A stretch of DNA of 64,000 nucleotides from Cellulomonas sp. ES6 (GTDB taxonomy: Bacteria > Actinomycetota > Actinomycetes > Actinomycetales > Cellulomonadaceae). Where the stretch lies: the NCBI RefSeq assembly GCF_030053835.1, contig NZ_CP125655.1:1550001-1614000 (forward strand), in the 5' to 3' direction. Position 1 is the stretch's first letter. Each line of letters begins with the position of its first letter. A program made the position numbers and the translations under genes. A model generated the notes under the pieces. That model did no database searches. It was not told where the DNA came from and worked only from the letters and a program-made list of their open reading frames with translations. This document shows positions 33,550 through 42,739 of this stretch, piece by piece.

Positions 33550-35486
33550 CTACTCCCCCAGCACCGGCTTCACCTGCGTGATCCGCCACCGCCGTCGCCA
33601 CGCCGTCGCCCCGACCCCCGCCGCGAGCGCCCCGACCCCGATCGCGCCGACGAGCAGCAGGTCCCGCAGGTACCGCTCGGGCGGCCCGCCGGTGAGCGCG
33701 ATGCGCAGCCCGTCGACCACGTGGGACATCGGCAGCAGCGGGTGGACGACGCGGAAGGGCAGCGGGAGGGTCTGCGGCGGGTAGATGCCGGCGGCGCTGG
33801 TGAGCTGCACCATGAGCAGGACGAGGGCGACCGCGGACCCGACGACGCCGAACGCGGTGCGCAACGCGTGGGCGATGGCGGTGAACGTGAGGGACCCGAC
33901 GACGACGAGGCCGAGGGTGCGCGGCCAGCTGTGGGGGTCGAGGCCGAGGCCGAGCTGGACGATCGCGAGCAGCACGAGGCCGCCGGTGACGCCGATCAGC
34001 GCGACGGGGAGGAACCCGGCGAGCGCGACCCGCAGGGACCGGCGGCGGACGCGAGCCCGCGGGGGTTGACGGGCCGCAGCACGGTGAAGACGGCGACGCC
34101 GAACACGCACAGCGCGATGCCGAAGAAGAACGGCGCGAGGCCCTGCCCGTAGTACTGGGCCTCGTTGCGCGACTCGACGCGCACCTGGGTGGGGTCGGCG
34201 AGCTGGTCGGCGGTGCCCTCGGGGTCGGACGCGCCGAGCGTGGGGACGCGCTGCACGGCGGACGTCAGCCCGTCGGTGAGCGTGGCCGCGCCCTGCTGGA
34301 GCTGCTGCGTGCCGTCGGCGAGCCGGCCCGCGCCGTCGGCGGCGGTCTGGAGGCCGGTGGTCAGCTCGCCCAGGCCGTCGGCGACCTGGCGGGAGCCGGT
34401 GGCGAGCCGGTCGATGTCAGACTGCGCCGCGCGGATGCGCTGCTGGATCGCGGGGACCTCGGCGGTGACGGCGTCCGCGCGGGCGGCGACGTCGGCCGCC
34501 GCCCCGTTCACGGCCTGCGCTGCGGCGACGACCTCGCCGGCGCGGGCGTCGGCGGCGCGGGCGGCGGCCTGGATCTGCTGGAAGCCCGGGTCGGCGGCCT
34601 GGTCGGGGTGGGTCTGCGCCCAGCCGTCGAGCAGGGCGACGAGCTGCGCCGTGCGGGTGGGCAGCCCCTCGGCGTCCTGCGCGACCAGGCCGGCGAGCCC
34701 CGCCGCGCCGCCCGCGACCTGGTCGGCGGCCTGCGCGACGGCGGGCAGCGCGGGCACGACGCGGTCGACCAGGGGGTCGACGACGGCGGCGATCCGCTCG
34801 TCTCCCTCGGCGACCTGGCCCGCGCCGTCGCGGAGCTCGCCGGACGCCTGCACCGCCCCGGCGAGCCCGGACGCGAGGGTCGCGGCGCCGTCGTGCGCGG
34901 TCGTCAGGCCGTCCCGCAGCTCGGTCGCGCCGTCGGCGGCGTCCTGCAGCCCGCTGCGGAGCTCCGCGAGCTGGCGGAACGCGACCGTGAAGTACGCGGA
35001 GGTCGCCGCGGCGTTGATCCGCTCCTTGAGCTCGAGGGCGAGTCCCTGGGCGGCGACGCCGACGATGAACCCGTTCGCCCCGTCGCGGCGCAGCACGACC
35101 TCCGCGACCTCCGGCTCGCCGGACTGGACGGCGGCCAGGTTCGCGGAGAAGTCGCGCGGGATCGTGATGGACATGGGGTAGGTGCCGTCGGCGAGGCCCG
35201 CGCGGGCGTCCCGGGCGTCGGTGGGCGTCCACGCGACGACGGGGTCCGCCTGGAGCTCGCGCACCACCTGCGCCCCGGCGTCGACGCGCTGCCCGGCGAC
35301 CTCCACGGGCTCGTCCTCGTCGACGACGGCCACCTCGATGTCGCCGAGGTGCCCGTACGGGTCCCAGTTCGACCACAGGTACAGCCCGCCGTACAGCGAC
35401 GGCAGCAGGACGAGGAACAGCAGCGCCACCCGCTGCACCGGCATCCGGTAGCGGCGCAGCTCCGACCACGCGAGCGGGATGGTCAC
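33550..35486 (-). pseudogene. YhgE/Pip-type ABC-2 membrane protein, frameshifted
   Basis: Large exporter-type membrane protein. The N-terminal membrane segment (VQRVALLFLVLLPSLYGGLY) is followed by a long extracytoplasmic region rich in coiled-coil repeats (DGLTTAHDGAATL, QVADGLGELTTGL), then about five C-terminal membrane segments. The frame breaks near 34045: the upstream frame reads to VNPRGLAS and then runs out, while the remaining membrane domain continues in another frame to the stop at 33550. Restoring one C in a CC run (minus strand) joins them exactly. GTG 35486 overlaps the stop of the ATPase gene. Either a real mutation or a sequencing error. Confidence 0.85.
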
Positions 35487-36241
35487 GACTCCTCCACGTG
35501 CGTCGGGTGCAGCTCCAGGACGGTGCGCGGCGGATCGTCCGGCGCCGGCGTCCGCGGGTCGCCGGCCGTGCTCGCGAGGACGACGCACCCGTCGGCGTCC
35601 GCCACCCGCGTGAGCGCCTCCCAGACCAGCGCCTGCTCGTCCGGCGGCAGGCCGTCGTCGAGGTCGTCCAGGACCAGCAGCTCGGGCCGGGGCAGCGCCG
35701 CGAGCGCCACCGCCAGCAGGGTGCGCTGCACGGCGGGCAGCCCCTCGACGTGGACGTCCGGGTCGGCGACGAGCCCCGTCAGCTCGCGGACCTCGTCCAC
35801 CCGGTAGCCCAGGCCGTCCGACCCCGGCGGGTGCACCCGCTCCCACCGCGCCCGCTCCCGGAACGTCATCCGCACGGTGTGGTGCTCCTCCGGCCCGATG
35901 ACGCGGTCCAGCCGCGCGACCGCCGACCGGCGCCGCACCGCGCGCGAGCCCCGCGGCAGGTCGTGCCCGAGCACCCGCAGCGTGCCGACCGACGGGCGCG
36001 CGCGGCCCGCGAGCGTGAGCAGCAGCATCGACCGCCCGGTCCCGCCGCTCCCGCGGACCTCGACGACCTCGCCGGCGTCCGCCCGCAGGTCGACGTGCCG
36101 GAACACCCACCCGACGTGCGTGCGCATGCCGAGGCCGTCCGCGCGGAGCACGGCGGACGCGTCGTCCGGGGCATCGGGCGTCCCCGCGGGCGGGAGCGGG
36201 ACGACGCCCTCGTGGGCGGGCCGCGACTGCTCGGACGACAT
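35483..36241 (-). CDS. Degenerate ABC-type ATP-binding protein
   Basis: Protein of 252 residues with ABC ATPase layout but eroded motifs. The Walker A region reads RGSGGTGRSMLL, with Arg in place of the catalytic Lys. The signature region is VEGLPAVQRTLLAVAL instead of LSGGQ, and Walker B is LLVLDDLDDGL without the usual catalytic Glu. Start ATG 36241 follows AGGAGG. Overlaps the Pip-like exporter gene by four bases, so the two were a unit. It may be regulatory or non-hydrolysing. Confidence 0.78.
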   Translation of the reverse strand: MSSEQSRPAHEGVVPLPPAGTPDAPDDASAVLRADGLGMRTHVGWVFRHVDLRADAGEVVEVRGSGGTGRSMLLLTLAGRARPSVGTLRVLGHDLPRGSRAVRRRSAVARLDRVIGPEEHHTVRMTFRERARWERVHPPGSDGLGYRVDEVRELTGLVADPDVHVEGLPAVQRTLLAVALAALPRPELLVLDDLDDGLPPDEQALVWEALTRVADADGCVVLASTAGDPRTPAPDDPPRTVLELHPTHVEES

Positions 36242-36515
36242 CCGGCACCTCCTGCCGTGGGCAGCACGGAGCGGCCCCCTGCCGGTCAGCCTCGACCCGC
36301 CCCGGGGTGGCCGCAACCGCCCGCGCTGCGGCCCGCCGTCGGGATGGTCGAGCACCGCACGGGCCGGCGGGGCGCCACCGGTCCCGCGCAGGGCCCCCCG
36401 GAGGCGGGCGCTCGATCCGGGTTGCTCCGATCGGGTGACACCCCCAACGTCGCACCTCCCCCGGGCGTCTGAGCGGGCGACAAGGTGGTGGGGACCGGAC
36501 AGCGGAGGGGGCGGC

Positions 36516-37052
36516 GTGGCCTGGGAGCGGGAGCTCGAGCACTTCGTGCGCGAGCGAGGGGATGCGCTGGTGGGCTACGCCTACCTGCTCACGGGGGACC
36601 TCGCCGCGGCGGAGGACCTCGTGCAGGAGGGGCTCGTCCGGACGTGGACCCGGCGGAGGCGCGACGGCGACGTGACGTGGCTCGAGGCGTACGTCCGGCG
36701 GTGCATCCTGCACGCGTTCGTCGACGGGCGGCGCCGGGCGAGGCGGTGGCGCGACGTGTCGCACCTGGTCGCCACGCCGGAGCGGTCCGCGGACGGGCCG
36801 ACGCGCACGGAAGACCGCGACCTGGTCGCGACGGCGCTCACACACCTGAGCCCGCGGCAGCGGGCATGCGTCGTGCTCCGGTTCTACGAGGACCTGACCG
36901 TGGCGGAGATCGCCGCCCGGCTCGACGTGAGCGACGGCGCGGTGAAGCGCTACCTGCACGACGCCAACCGGACGCTCGCCCCGCTGCTCGGACCGCAGCC
37001 GGGTCTGGCCTCCGAGGACCTGCCGACGACCACGAACGGGAGCGCGCGATGA
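36516..37052 (+). CDS. ECF sigma factor (SigE-like)
   Basis: Extracytoplasmic-function sigma factor of 178 residues. Region 2 (GYAYLLTGDLAAAEDLVQEG) and region 4 (LSPRQRACVVLRFYEDLTVA, AARLDVSDGAVKRYLHDA) are clear. GTG 36516 follows GGAGGGGG. Its stop overlaps the start of the membrane protein gene (ATGA), which probably encodes its partner. Confidence 0.92.
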   Translation: MAWERELEHFVRERGDALVGYAYLLTGDLAAAEDLVQEGLVRTWTRRRRDGDVTWLEAYVRRCILHAFVDGRRRARRWRDVSHLVATPERSADGPTRTEDRDLVATALTHLSPRQRACVVLRFYEDLTVAEIAARLDVSDGAVKRYLHDANRTLAPLLGPQPGLASEDLPTTTNGSAR

Positions 37053-38431
37053 ACCACGACCTCGACGCCGCCCTGCACGACCTGGCCGCCGGCGCCGCGG
37101 CGGCGCACCGCGCCCGTGCCGCCGACGACGACCGCCTCGTGCTGGCCCCGACCGTCCGGCGCGTGCGACGGCGGCGGCGGGTCCGGGGCGCTGCGGCGAC
37201 CACCGGCGGGCTCGCGGTCGTCGCGGCCCTGGTGGCCGGCGGGTTCGCCCTGGCGCCGGAGCCGACCCCGCAGCCCGCGGGACCGACGCCCACCACGCCC
37301 GCACCGAGCCCGTCCACCACCACCGCGCCGAGCCCGTCCGGCACGCCCACGGCGGACGCGGAGCCGGCGACGCCGCGCGTGGTCCTCCCGGCCGGGGATC
37401 CCGCCCTGCCGTTCGGGTCGTGCGGGTCGCTCGCGTCCGCGACGCCGCAGCACCCCGTGACCGACACGTTCGAGGTGCGGTTCGAGCTGGGGAGCCAGTC
37501 GGTGCCCGCCGGGGGCAACGCCGAGGTCCGCGGGTCGGTCGCGCACCGCCTGGAGGGGTCGTCGACCCGGTACACGCTCGTGCCGTCCTCCGGTCCCGAG
37601 CTCGCCGTCCTGCGGGACGGGGTCGTGGTCGCGACCGGGACCCTGGGCGGCGACGACTCGTGGGAGCTGCGCAACGACTACCTCGGCGAGTACCGCTGGG
37701 CCGCCGACTGGATGCCGCTGTCGGTGTGCGGGCCGGAGGGGCAGTCCGGCACCTCGACGGGCGCCCCGCTGCCTGCCGGCTCGTACGAGGTGCTCGCCTG
37801 GGCCGACGTCGTCGACCTCGGGACGTCCGGCGAGGGCCTGGTCGGGCCGGGTGGGGAGCTGGTCTCGGGCGAGGAGGCGTTCGCGCGCGGCGGGACGCCG
37901 GGGACGGCCGTGGGCGCCGCGGTCCCCCTGACGATCACAGGTGCCGCCGACCGCATGGAACCCGTGCCCGGCGCCGGCGGCACCGCGACGCTCCCCGCGC
38001 CGGGGGTCACGGTCGCGTGCCGCACGGACGTCACGCCGTCGGCCGACCCACCGTCGCCGCTGGGGCTCGAGTGGTCGGCCGCGGGCACCACGGTCGGGGC
38101 AGAGGAGCTCACGTCGACGTCCGCGCGGATCCGCTACACCGGCGAGGGCCGGCTCGGCTTCTACGCGACCCCGCTGTGGGTGCTGCTGCTCTCCGACGGC
38201 CAGGTGGTGGGCTCGTCCCCGTACCCGTACGAACCCACATGGCGTCCGCTGCTGGCCACCGGGACCGCGGCGGAGCTCGATCCGCCCTCGGCCGGGCTCA
38301 CGCTGTGCGACGGCAGCCCCGTCCCGCCCGGGCGGTACGAGGCGCTGGTCGCCGCGATCGTCCTGCCCGACGGTGACGGCACGCAGTGGTCGGACGTGGT
38401 GAGCGCGAGGGCGACGGTCGTCGTGGACTGA
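37049..38431 (+). CDS. Membrane-anchored protein, probable sigma-factor partner
   Basis: Protein of 460 residues: a cytoplasmic N-terminus of about 50 residues (DLDAALHDLAAGAAAAHRAR, Arg-rich), one membrane segment (GGLAVVAALVAGGFAL), a Pro/Thr/Ser-rich spacer, and a large extracytoplasmic part with two similar beta-rich halves. Translationally coupled to the ECF sigma gene, which suggests an anti-sigma or signal-sensing role, although no zinc anti-sigma motif is present. Confidence 0.78.
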   Translation: MNHDLDAALHDLAAGAAAAHRARAADDDRLVLAPTVRRVRRRRRVRGAAATTGGLAVVAALVAGGFALAPEPTPQPAGPTPTTPAPSPSTTTAPSPSGTPTADAEPATPRVVLPAGDPALPFGSCGSLASATPQHPVTDTFEVRFELGSQSVPAGGNAEVRGSVAHRLEGSSTRYTLVPSSGPELAVLRDGVVVATGTLGGDDSWELRNDYLGEYRWAADWMPLSVCGPEGQSGTSTGAPLPAGSYEVLAWADVVDLGTSGEGLVGPGGELVSGEEAFARGGTPGTAVGAAVPLTITGAADRMEPVPGAGGTATLPAPGVTVACRTDVTPSADPPSPLGLEWSAAGTTVGAEELTSTSARIRYTGEGRLGFYATPLWVLLLSDGQVVGSSPYPYEPTWRPLLATGTAAELDPPSAGLTLCDGSPVPPGRYEALVAAIVLPDGDGTQWSDVVSARATVVVD

Positions 38432-38452
38432 CCGGCCCCGGACCGGGCCGGT
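38431..38452 (+). terminator. Hairpin after the sigma/membrane-protein operon
   Basis: Stem ACCGGCCC/GGGCCGGT with six-base loop, starting in the stop codon of the preceding gene. Confidence 0.5.
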
Positions 38453-38520
38453 CGGCGCCCCGGCGTCCTCCCGCCGCGAGCGGCTCGGCCTAGAGTGGCC
38501 GCCGGGCCCGCCCGGGCCCG

Positions 38521-38532
38521 CCGACCGGTCGG
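38521..38532. promoter_or_regulatory. Possible TetR operator at its own start
   Basis: Perfect palindrome CCGACCGGTCGG 15 bases before the TetR start. The CCGAC half-site recurs upstream of the exporter genes (41125-41182). Confidence 0.5.
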
Positions 38533-38547
38533 ACAGGAGGGGTTGCG

Positions 38548-39195
38548 GTGCCGCGGATCGACGCCCCCACCGTCGCGGAGCACCGGGCGGCGCGGCGCCG
38601 GGCGCTGCTCGACGCGGCCCGCGACGCGCTGACCGCGGAGCCCGACCGGCTGCCGTCGCTGGCGGAGGTCGGGGAGCGCGCGGGGCTGTCGCGGTCGAGC
38701 GTGTACGAGTACTTCCGGTCGCGGGACGACCTGCTGCGCGCGGTGGTGAGCGACTCGTTCCCGCGGTGGCAGCAGCGGCTCGACGCGGTGATGGGCGCGG
38801 CGCCGGACCCGGCGGAGCGGGTGCTGGCGTTCGTGCGCGCGAACCTGCAGCTGGTGGCGGACGGCGAGCACGCGCTGGCGCGGACGCTCGCCGTGGTGGC
38901 ACCGGCGGAGGACCTGGCGCGGGAGTCGCGGGCGTTCCACGAGCAGCTGCTGCTGCCGGTGCTGGACGCGCTGCGGGCCCTGGGCGTCCCGGACCCGGAG
39001 ACGACGGCCGAGCTGGTGAACGCCCTGGTGCACGCGGCGTCGCGGCGGGTCGAGCAGACCGGTGACCTGGAGCGGGCGTACGAGGCGACGGCGGCGCTGC
39101 TGGAGCCGTACCTCGGCGGCGCCGGCACGCGCGGGCGCACCGGCACCGCCGAGGACGGCGGCGCCGCGGACGGCACCGTCCCCGACCGGACCTAG
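38548..39195 (+). CDS. TetR-family transcriptional regulator
   Basis: Regulator of 215 residues with an N-terminal TetR helix-turn-helix (LAEVGERAGLSRSSVYEYF, residues about 38-56) and a helical C-terminal domain. GTG 38548 after AGGAGGGG is the likely start. Convergent with the MacB-type exporter operon, which its CCGAC-containing palindromes suggest it represses. Confidence 0.9.
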   Translation: MPRIDAPTVAEHRAARRRALLDAARDALTAEPDRLPSLAEVGERAGLSRSSVYEYFRSRDDLLRAVVSDSFPRWQQRLDAVMGAAPDPAERVLAFVRANLQLVADGEHALARTLAVVAPAEDLARESRAFHEQLLLPVLDALRALGVPDPETTAELVNALVHAASRRVEQTGDLERAYEATAALLEPYLGGAGTRGRTGTAEDGGAADGTVPDRT

Positions 39196-39205
39196 CCGCC
39201 CCGGG

Positions 39206-39961
39206 TCACGCCGGCCGGAGCCGCCCGTCGACCATCTCCACCACGCGGTCCACGTGCTCCAGCACGTCGTGGTCGTGGGTGACCATGACGGTCGCGACGC
39301 AGAACTCGTGCGTGCGCCGGGCGAGCAGCTCGACGATCTCGTGGCTGCGCCGGCGGTCGAGCGCGGCGGTCGGCTCGTCGACGAGCAGCACCGACGGGGT
39401 CGCCGCGAGCGCCCGGGCGATGCCGACGCGCTGGCGCTCGCCGCCGGACAGCCGCCCGGGGCGCCGGTGGGCGTGCTCGGCCATGCCGACCGCGTCGAGC
39501 AGCTCGAGCGGCGGGCGGGCCGGGGGGCGGCCGGTGATCTTCTCCACCAGGCGGATCTGGTCGATCGCGGTGAGCGCGGGCACGAGGTTGCCGGACTGGA
39601 ACACGAACCCGACGTGGTCGCGCCGGAACCGGGCGAGGCCCCGGGTGGAGACGTCCGTGAGCTCGGTGCCGTCGACCACGACGGAGCCCGACGTCGGGCG
39701 GGTGAGCCCGCCGGCGACGGCCAGCAGGCTGGACTTGCCGGCGCCGGAGGGGCCGACGACCGCGACGATCTCGCCCGGCTGGACGACGAGGTCCACGTGG
39801 TCGAGCGCGGTGACGAGCTGGTCGCCGTCGCCGAACGTCAGCACGACGTCGGTGAGCGCGAGCTCGGACGGGATGCGCGGCTCGGCGTCGCGCCGGCGGG
39901 GCGTGCGCGGCGTGCCCGGCGTGCCCTGCGTGCCGGACGGGCCGGCGGTGGTGGCGGTCAT
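39206..39961 (-). CDS. ABC transporter ATPase (MacB/LolD type)
   Basis: ATPase of 251 residues: Walker A GPSGAGKSS, Q-loop FVFQSGNLVPALT, signature LSGGERQR, Walker B VLLVDEPTAALD, H-loop THDHD. The N-terminal 30 residues are a Thr/Pro/Gly-rich tail. Overlaps the stop of the permease gene by four bases. Confidence 0.94.
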   Translation of the reverse strand: MTATTAGPSGTQGTPGTPRTPRRRDAEPRIPSELALTDVVLTFGDGDQLVTALDHVDLVVQPGEIVAVVGPSGAGKSSLLAVAGGLTRPTSGSVVVDGTELTDVSTRGLARFRRDHVGFVFQSGNLVPALTAIDQIRLVEKITGRPPARPPLELLDAVGMAEHAHRRPGRLSGGERQRVGIARALAATPSVLLVDEPTAALDRRRSHEIVELLARRTHEFCVATVMVTHDHDVLEHVDRVVEMVDGRLRPA

Positions 39962-41088
39962 CGGTTCTCTCCCAGGGCGGTGACGGGGTCGACGGAGGCG
40001 ATGCGGGTGGTCGCGACGGCGGCACCGACGAGGCCGAGCCCGACGATCAGCGCCGCGCCGCCGAGCACGGGCGCGGCCTCGAGCGCGAACGGCATGCCCG
40101 TCCCGTCGAGCAGCGCACCGGCCCCCAGTCCGACGGCGACGCCCGCTGCGGTGGCGGTCACCAGGAGGATCGCGGCCTGCAGCAGGCCGTCGGTCAGCAG
40201 GTAGCGCGTGGAGGCGCCGATGGCCCGCATGTCGGCGAGCTCGCGGGTGCGCTGCACGGTCCAGAGCGTGAAGAACGCCCCGACGACGAGTGCGGAGATC
40301 GCGTACAGGAACGCCTGGATGAGCTGCATGGTCATGAGCTCGGCGGTGTAGCCGGGCGAGGAGTCGTACGCCTCGGTGATCGTGCGGGCGGACGTCCCGG
40401 CGGCGGCGTCACCCGCGGCCAGGTCGATGCCGTCGCCGCCGACGCCCCGCAGGGCGACGACGCTCGCGACGTCGTAGGCGTCGGCGGGCACGGGGTCCCC
40501 CGGGGACACGCCGGCGTGCACCTCCTGCCAGGTGGTCAGCGCGATGTAGCCGATGTCGACGTGGCCGAACGTGCGCTGGTCGGCCGTGAAGCCGACCACC
40601 TCGAGCGGCGTGCCGAGGCGGTCGAGCGTGATGACGTCGCCGATCTCGACGCCCTCGTCGCGCGCGGTGGCGCTGAGGACGACCTCGCCGTCCCCGGCGA
40701 CCTCGCGTCCCTGCGCCGCCTCGGGCGCGACGAACCCGCCCGGCCGGACGCCGAACAGCGTGAGGTCGACGGGCGTGCCGTCGTCGTTCTTGGCGTTGAC
40801 GATCGCGGTGCCGAGCAGCTCGGCGACCGCGACGTCGTCCCGGGCCGCCCAGGCGTCGCGCTGCTCGGTGGTGACCTCGGAGCGCGTGAAGGCGGAGTCG
40901 GTCTTGGTGCCCTCGGCGAAGGCCAGCGCGTCGATCGGACTGCGCTGGAGGCCGGAGACACCATCGGTGACGAGTCCGGACGACAGCCCGGACAGCAGGA
41001 CCATGAGGACGGCGATCAGGGCGACCACCGCTCCCACGAGTCCGAAGCGGGTGCGCGCGAAGGCGAGCTCGCGCAGGGCGAGGAACAC
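39958..41088 (-). CDS. FtsX/MacB-type ABC permease
   Basis: Permease of 376 residues: one N-terminal membrane segment (LVGAVVALIAVLMVLLSG), an extracytoplasmic MacB-like domain of about 200 residues, then three membrane segments with the FtsX pattern TRELADMRAIGAS. With the ATPase it forms a DevAC/MacB-like exporter. Upstream DNA carries several CCGAC inverted repeats. Confidence 0.92.
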   Translation of the reverse strand: MFLALRELAFARTRFGLVGAVVALIAVLMVLLSGLSSGLVTDGVSGLQRSPIDALAFAEGTKTDSAFTRSEVTTEQRDAWAARDDVAVAELLGTAIVNAKNDDGTPVDLTLFGVRPGGFVAPEAAQGREVAGDGEVVLSATARDEGVEIGDVITLDRLGTPLEVVGFTADQRTFGHVDIGYIALTTWQEVHAGVSPGDPVPADAYDVASVVALRGVGGDGIDLAAGDAAAGTSARTITEAYDSSPGYTAELMTMQLIQAFLYAISALVVGAFFTLWTVQRTRELADMRAIGASTRYLLTDGLLQAAILLVTATAAGVAVGLGAGALLDGTGMPFALEAAPVLGGAALIVGLGLVGAAVATTRIASVDPVTALGENR

Positions 41089-41144
41089 GGGTGGCCTCTT
41101 CCGTTCGGGTCGGACGCCGGTTTTCCGACGTCATGTCGGGATCA

Positions 41145-41182
41145 TACCGACGGGGTGTCGGTATCCCACCGACACCCCGTCG
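41145..41182. promoter_or_regulatory. Nested palindromes upstream of the exporter operon
   Basis: TACCGAC-5-GTCGGTA (41145-41163) overlaps a perfect 15-base hairpin with arms at 41148-41162 and 41168-41182. A further CCGAC/GTCGG pair lies at 41125-41139. Probably a TetR operator cluster; the hairpin may also act as a terminator for the small gene at 41192. Confidence 0.6.
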
Positions 41183-41191
41183 CGGTGCGGG

Positions 41192-41353
41192 TCAGCGACC
41201 CGCGCGGGCGGCCACGCGCCGCCGCAGCACGCGCGCGACCGACCACACGGCCACGCCCGCGACGGCCAGCGTCCACGCGGCGACCCAGCCGCTCGCGAGC
41301 GCGAGCCCTGTCGTGGCGAGCACGCCCGCCCCCTGTCCGGTGATCTGGTACAC
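41192..41353 (-). CDS. Small membrane protein, 53 residues
   Basis: Too short for routine gene calling but well supported: GTG 41353 follows GAGGAGGGGG, and the product opens MYQITGQGAGVLATTG, then has a hydrophobic segment (WVAAWTLAVAGVAVWSVAR) and an Arg-rich tail. The pattern of a membrane span followed by positive charges suggests an inner-membrane peptide with its tail inside. It lies 51 bases downstream of the GT2 gene and may be its accessory peptide. Confidence 0.65.
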   Translation of the reverse strand: MYQITGQGAGVLATTGLALASGWVAAWTLAVAGVAVWSVARVLRRRVAARAGR

Positions 41354-41404
41354 GGTTCCCCCTCCTCTCGTGTCGTGCGGCCGCGGCCGCGGGTCGGTGC
41401 ACGC

Positions 41405-42535
41405 TCAGGCGCGCGCGGGTGCGAGGTGACCCCAGCTCGGCTGCCGGCCGCGCAGGTGGGTCACCCAGGCATGCAGGTAGGCGCACTGCAGCGCCGTGTC
41501 GTAGACGAGCTCCGGCAGCACCGCGGCGCTCAGCCACCGCGCCCGCGGGCCGCCGTCCCAGACGGTGACGAGCCGCTCGACGACGAACACGGCCCCGACG
41601 GCCAGCCAGAACGCCTGCCAGACGAACGTGCCGGCGAGCGCGGCGCCCAGCATGATCGCCAGCATCGCCCACCAGGTCAGCGTCCCCAGGGTGAGGGCCG
41701 CCTGCTGCAGGTGGTACCGCACGGTCACCGGCGTCAGGCCGTACGCGCGCAGGTTGTCGAGCATCCCGGCGTACCAGCGCACGCGCTGGCGGTGCAGCGT
41801 CGTGAACGTCGGCATCAGCTCGGTGCTGCACCGGCAGTCCGACGGGGCGACGAGCCGCCAGCCGCGGGTCCGCAGCGCGAGCGTCAGCTCGGAGTCCTCC
41901 GTGACGGCGGCGCGGTCGTACACGTCGCCGCGCGGCCCCGGCAGGACGTCGCCGCGGTGCTCCGCCACGTCCGCGAGCGCCTGGTAGCGGAACACCGACG
42001 CGGTGCCGGTGACGACGGCCACCCGGCCGGTCGTGAGGATCTTCGACGCGTAGCGCGTGTACTCGTTCGCCTGGCAGCGCTCGACCATCCCGTGCGCGCC
42101 GTCGCCGTGGAAGATGCCGCTCACCGCGCCGAGCGCCGGGTCGGAGTCGAGGTGCGCCAGGGCGGTCTCGACGAACGTCGGGGCGATCCGCGTGTCCGCG
42201 TCCAGCACCAGCACGTACTCCGGCGGCGCGACCGCGAGCGCGGCGAGCGCCTGGTTGAGGGCGCCGGCCTTGCGGTCCGCGTTGTCGCGGGTGCGCAGCA
42301 CGCGGGCGCCGAACGCGTGGGCGACCTCCGGGGTCGCGTCCGTGCAGCGGTCGGCGACGACGGTCACCGCGGACGGCCGCACGGTCTGACGGCGCAGCGC
42401 GCGCAGGGTGCCCGGCAGGGCGGCCTGCTCGTCGTGCGCGGGCACCAGCACCACCAGCCGGGAGCGGTCGACGGACCGGCGTGCGGTCTGCCGCTGCGGC
42501 GTCCCGTGCGGGGCGGGCGCGGGTGCGGTGGGCAT
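41405..42535 (-). CDS. GT2 family glycosyltransferase, membrane-bound
   Basis: Processive-type family 2 glycosyltransferase of 376 residues. VVLVPAHDEQAAL begins the nucleotide-sugar domain; DADTR, TEDSELTLAL and QRVRW are the D, TED and (Q/R)xxRW motifs of cellulose/hyaluronan-synthase-like enzymes. Two to three membrane segments follow (LAIMLGAALAGTFVWQAFWL region). The product is not identifiable. ATG 42535 follows GGAGGT. Confidence 0.9.
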   Translation of the reverse strand: MPTAPAPAPHGTPQRQTARRSVDRSRLVVLVPAHDEQAALPGTLRALRRQTVRPSAVTVVADRCTDATPEVAHAFGARVLRTRDNADRKAGALNQALAALAVAPPEYVLVLDADTRIAPTFVETALAHLDSDPALGAVSGIFHGDGAHGMVERCQANEYTRYASKILTTGRVAVVTGTASVFRYQALADVAEHRGDVLPGPRGDVYDRAAVTEDSELTLALRTRGWRLVAPSDCRCSTELMPTFTTLHRQRVRWYAGMLDNLRAYGLTPVTVRYHLQQAALTLGTLTWWAMLAIMLGAALAGTFVWQAFWLAVGAVFVVERLVTVWDGGPRARWLSAAVLPELVYDTALQCAYLHAWVTHLRGRQPSWGHLAPARA

Positions 42536-42739
42536 GGGGACCTCCGGGGCGCTCGGGCACCCGGGTGTCGGCAGGACCGGGTGCGGTGTGCACCCATCGG
42601 ACCTCCGCGGGGGTGGTGCTCACCGGCCGCGCGACGCCCGCGAGCAGGGCGCGGCACGCGGTGGAGCAGCCGGGCGCGAGGCGGCGAGCGACCCGGGCGG
42701 CGGTGCTCACGAGGCCCGCCCCGGCCGGCGGGGTCGCGG

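Noticed and set aside
42536..42739. Possible small protein between the LuxR and GT2 genes (GTG near 42704)
   Set aside because: The frame runs on into the GT2 gene out of frame, and there is no ribosome site or recognisable sequence.
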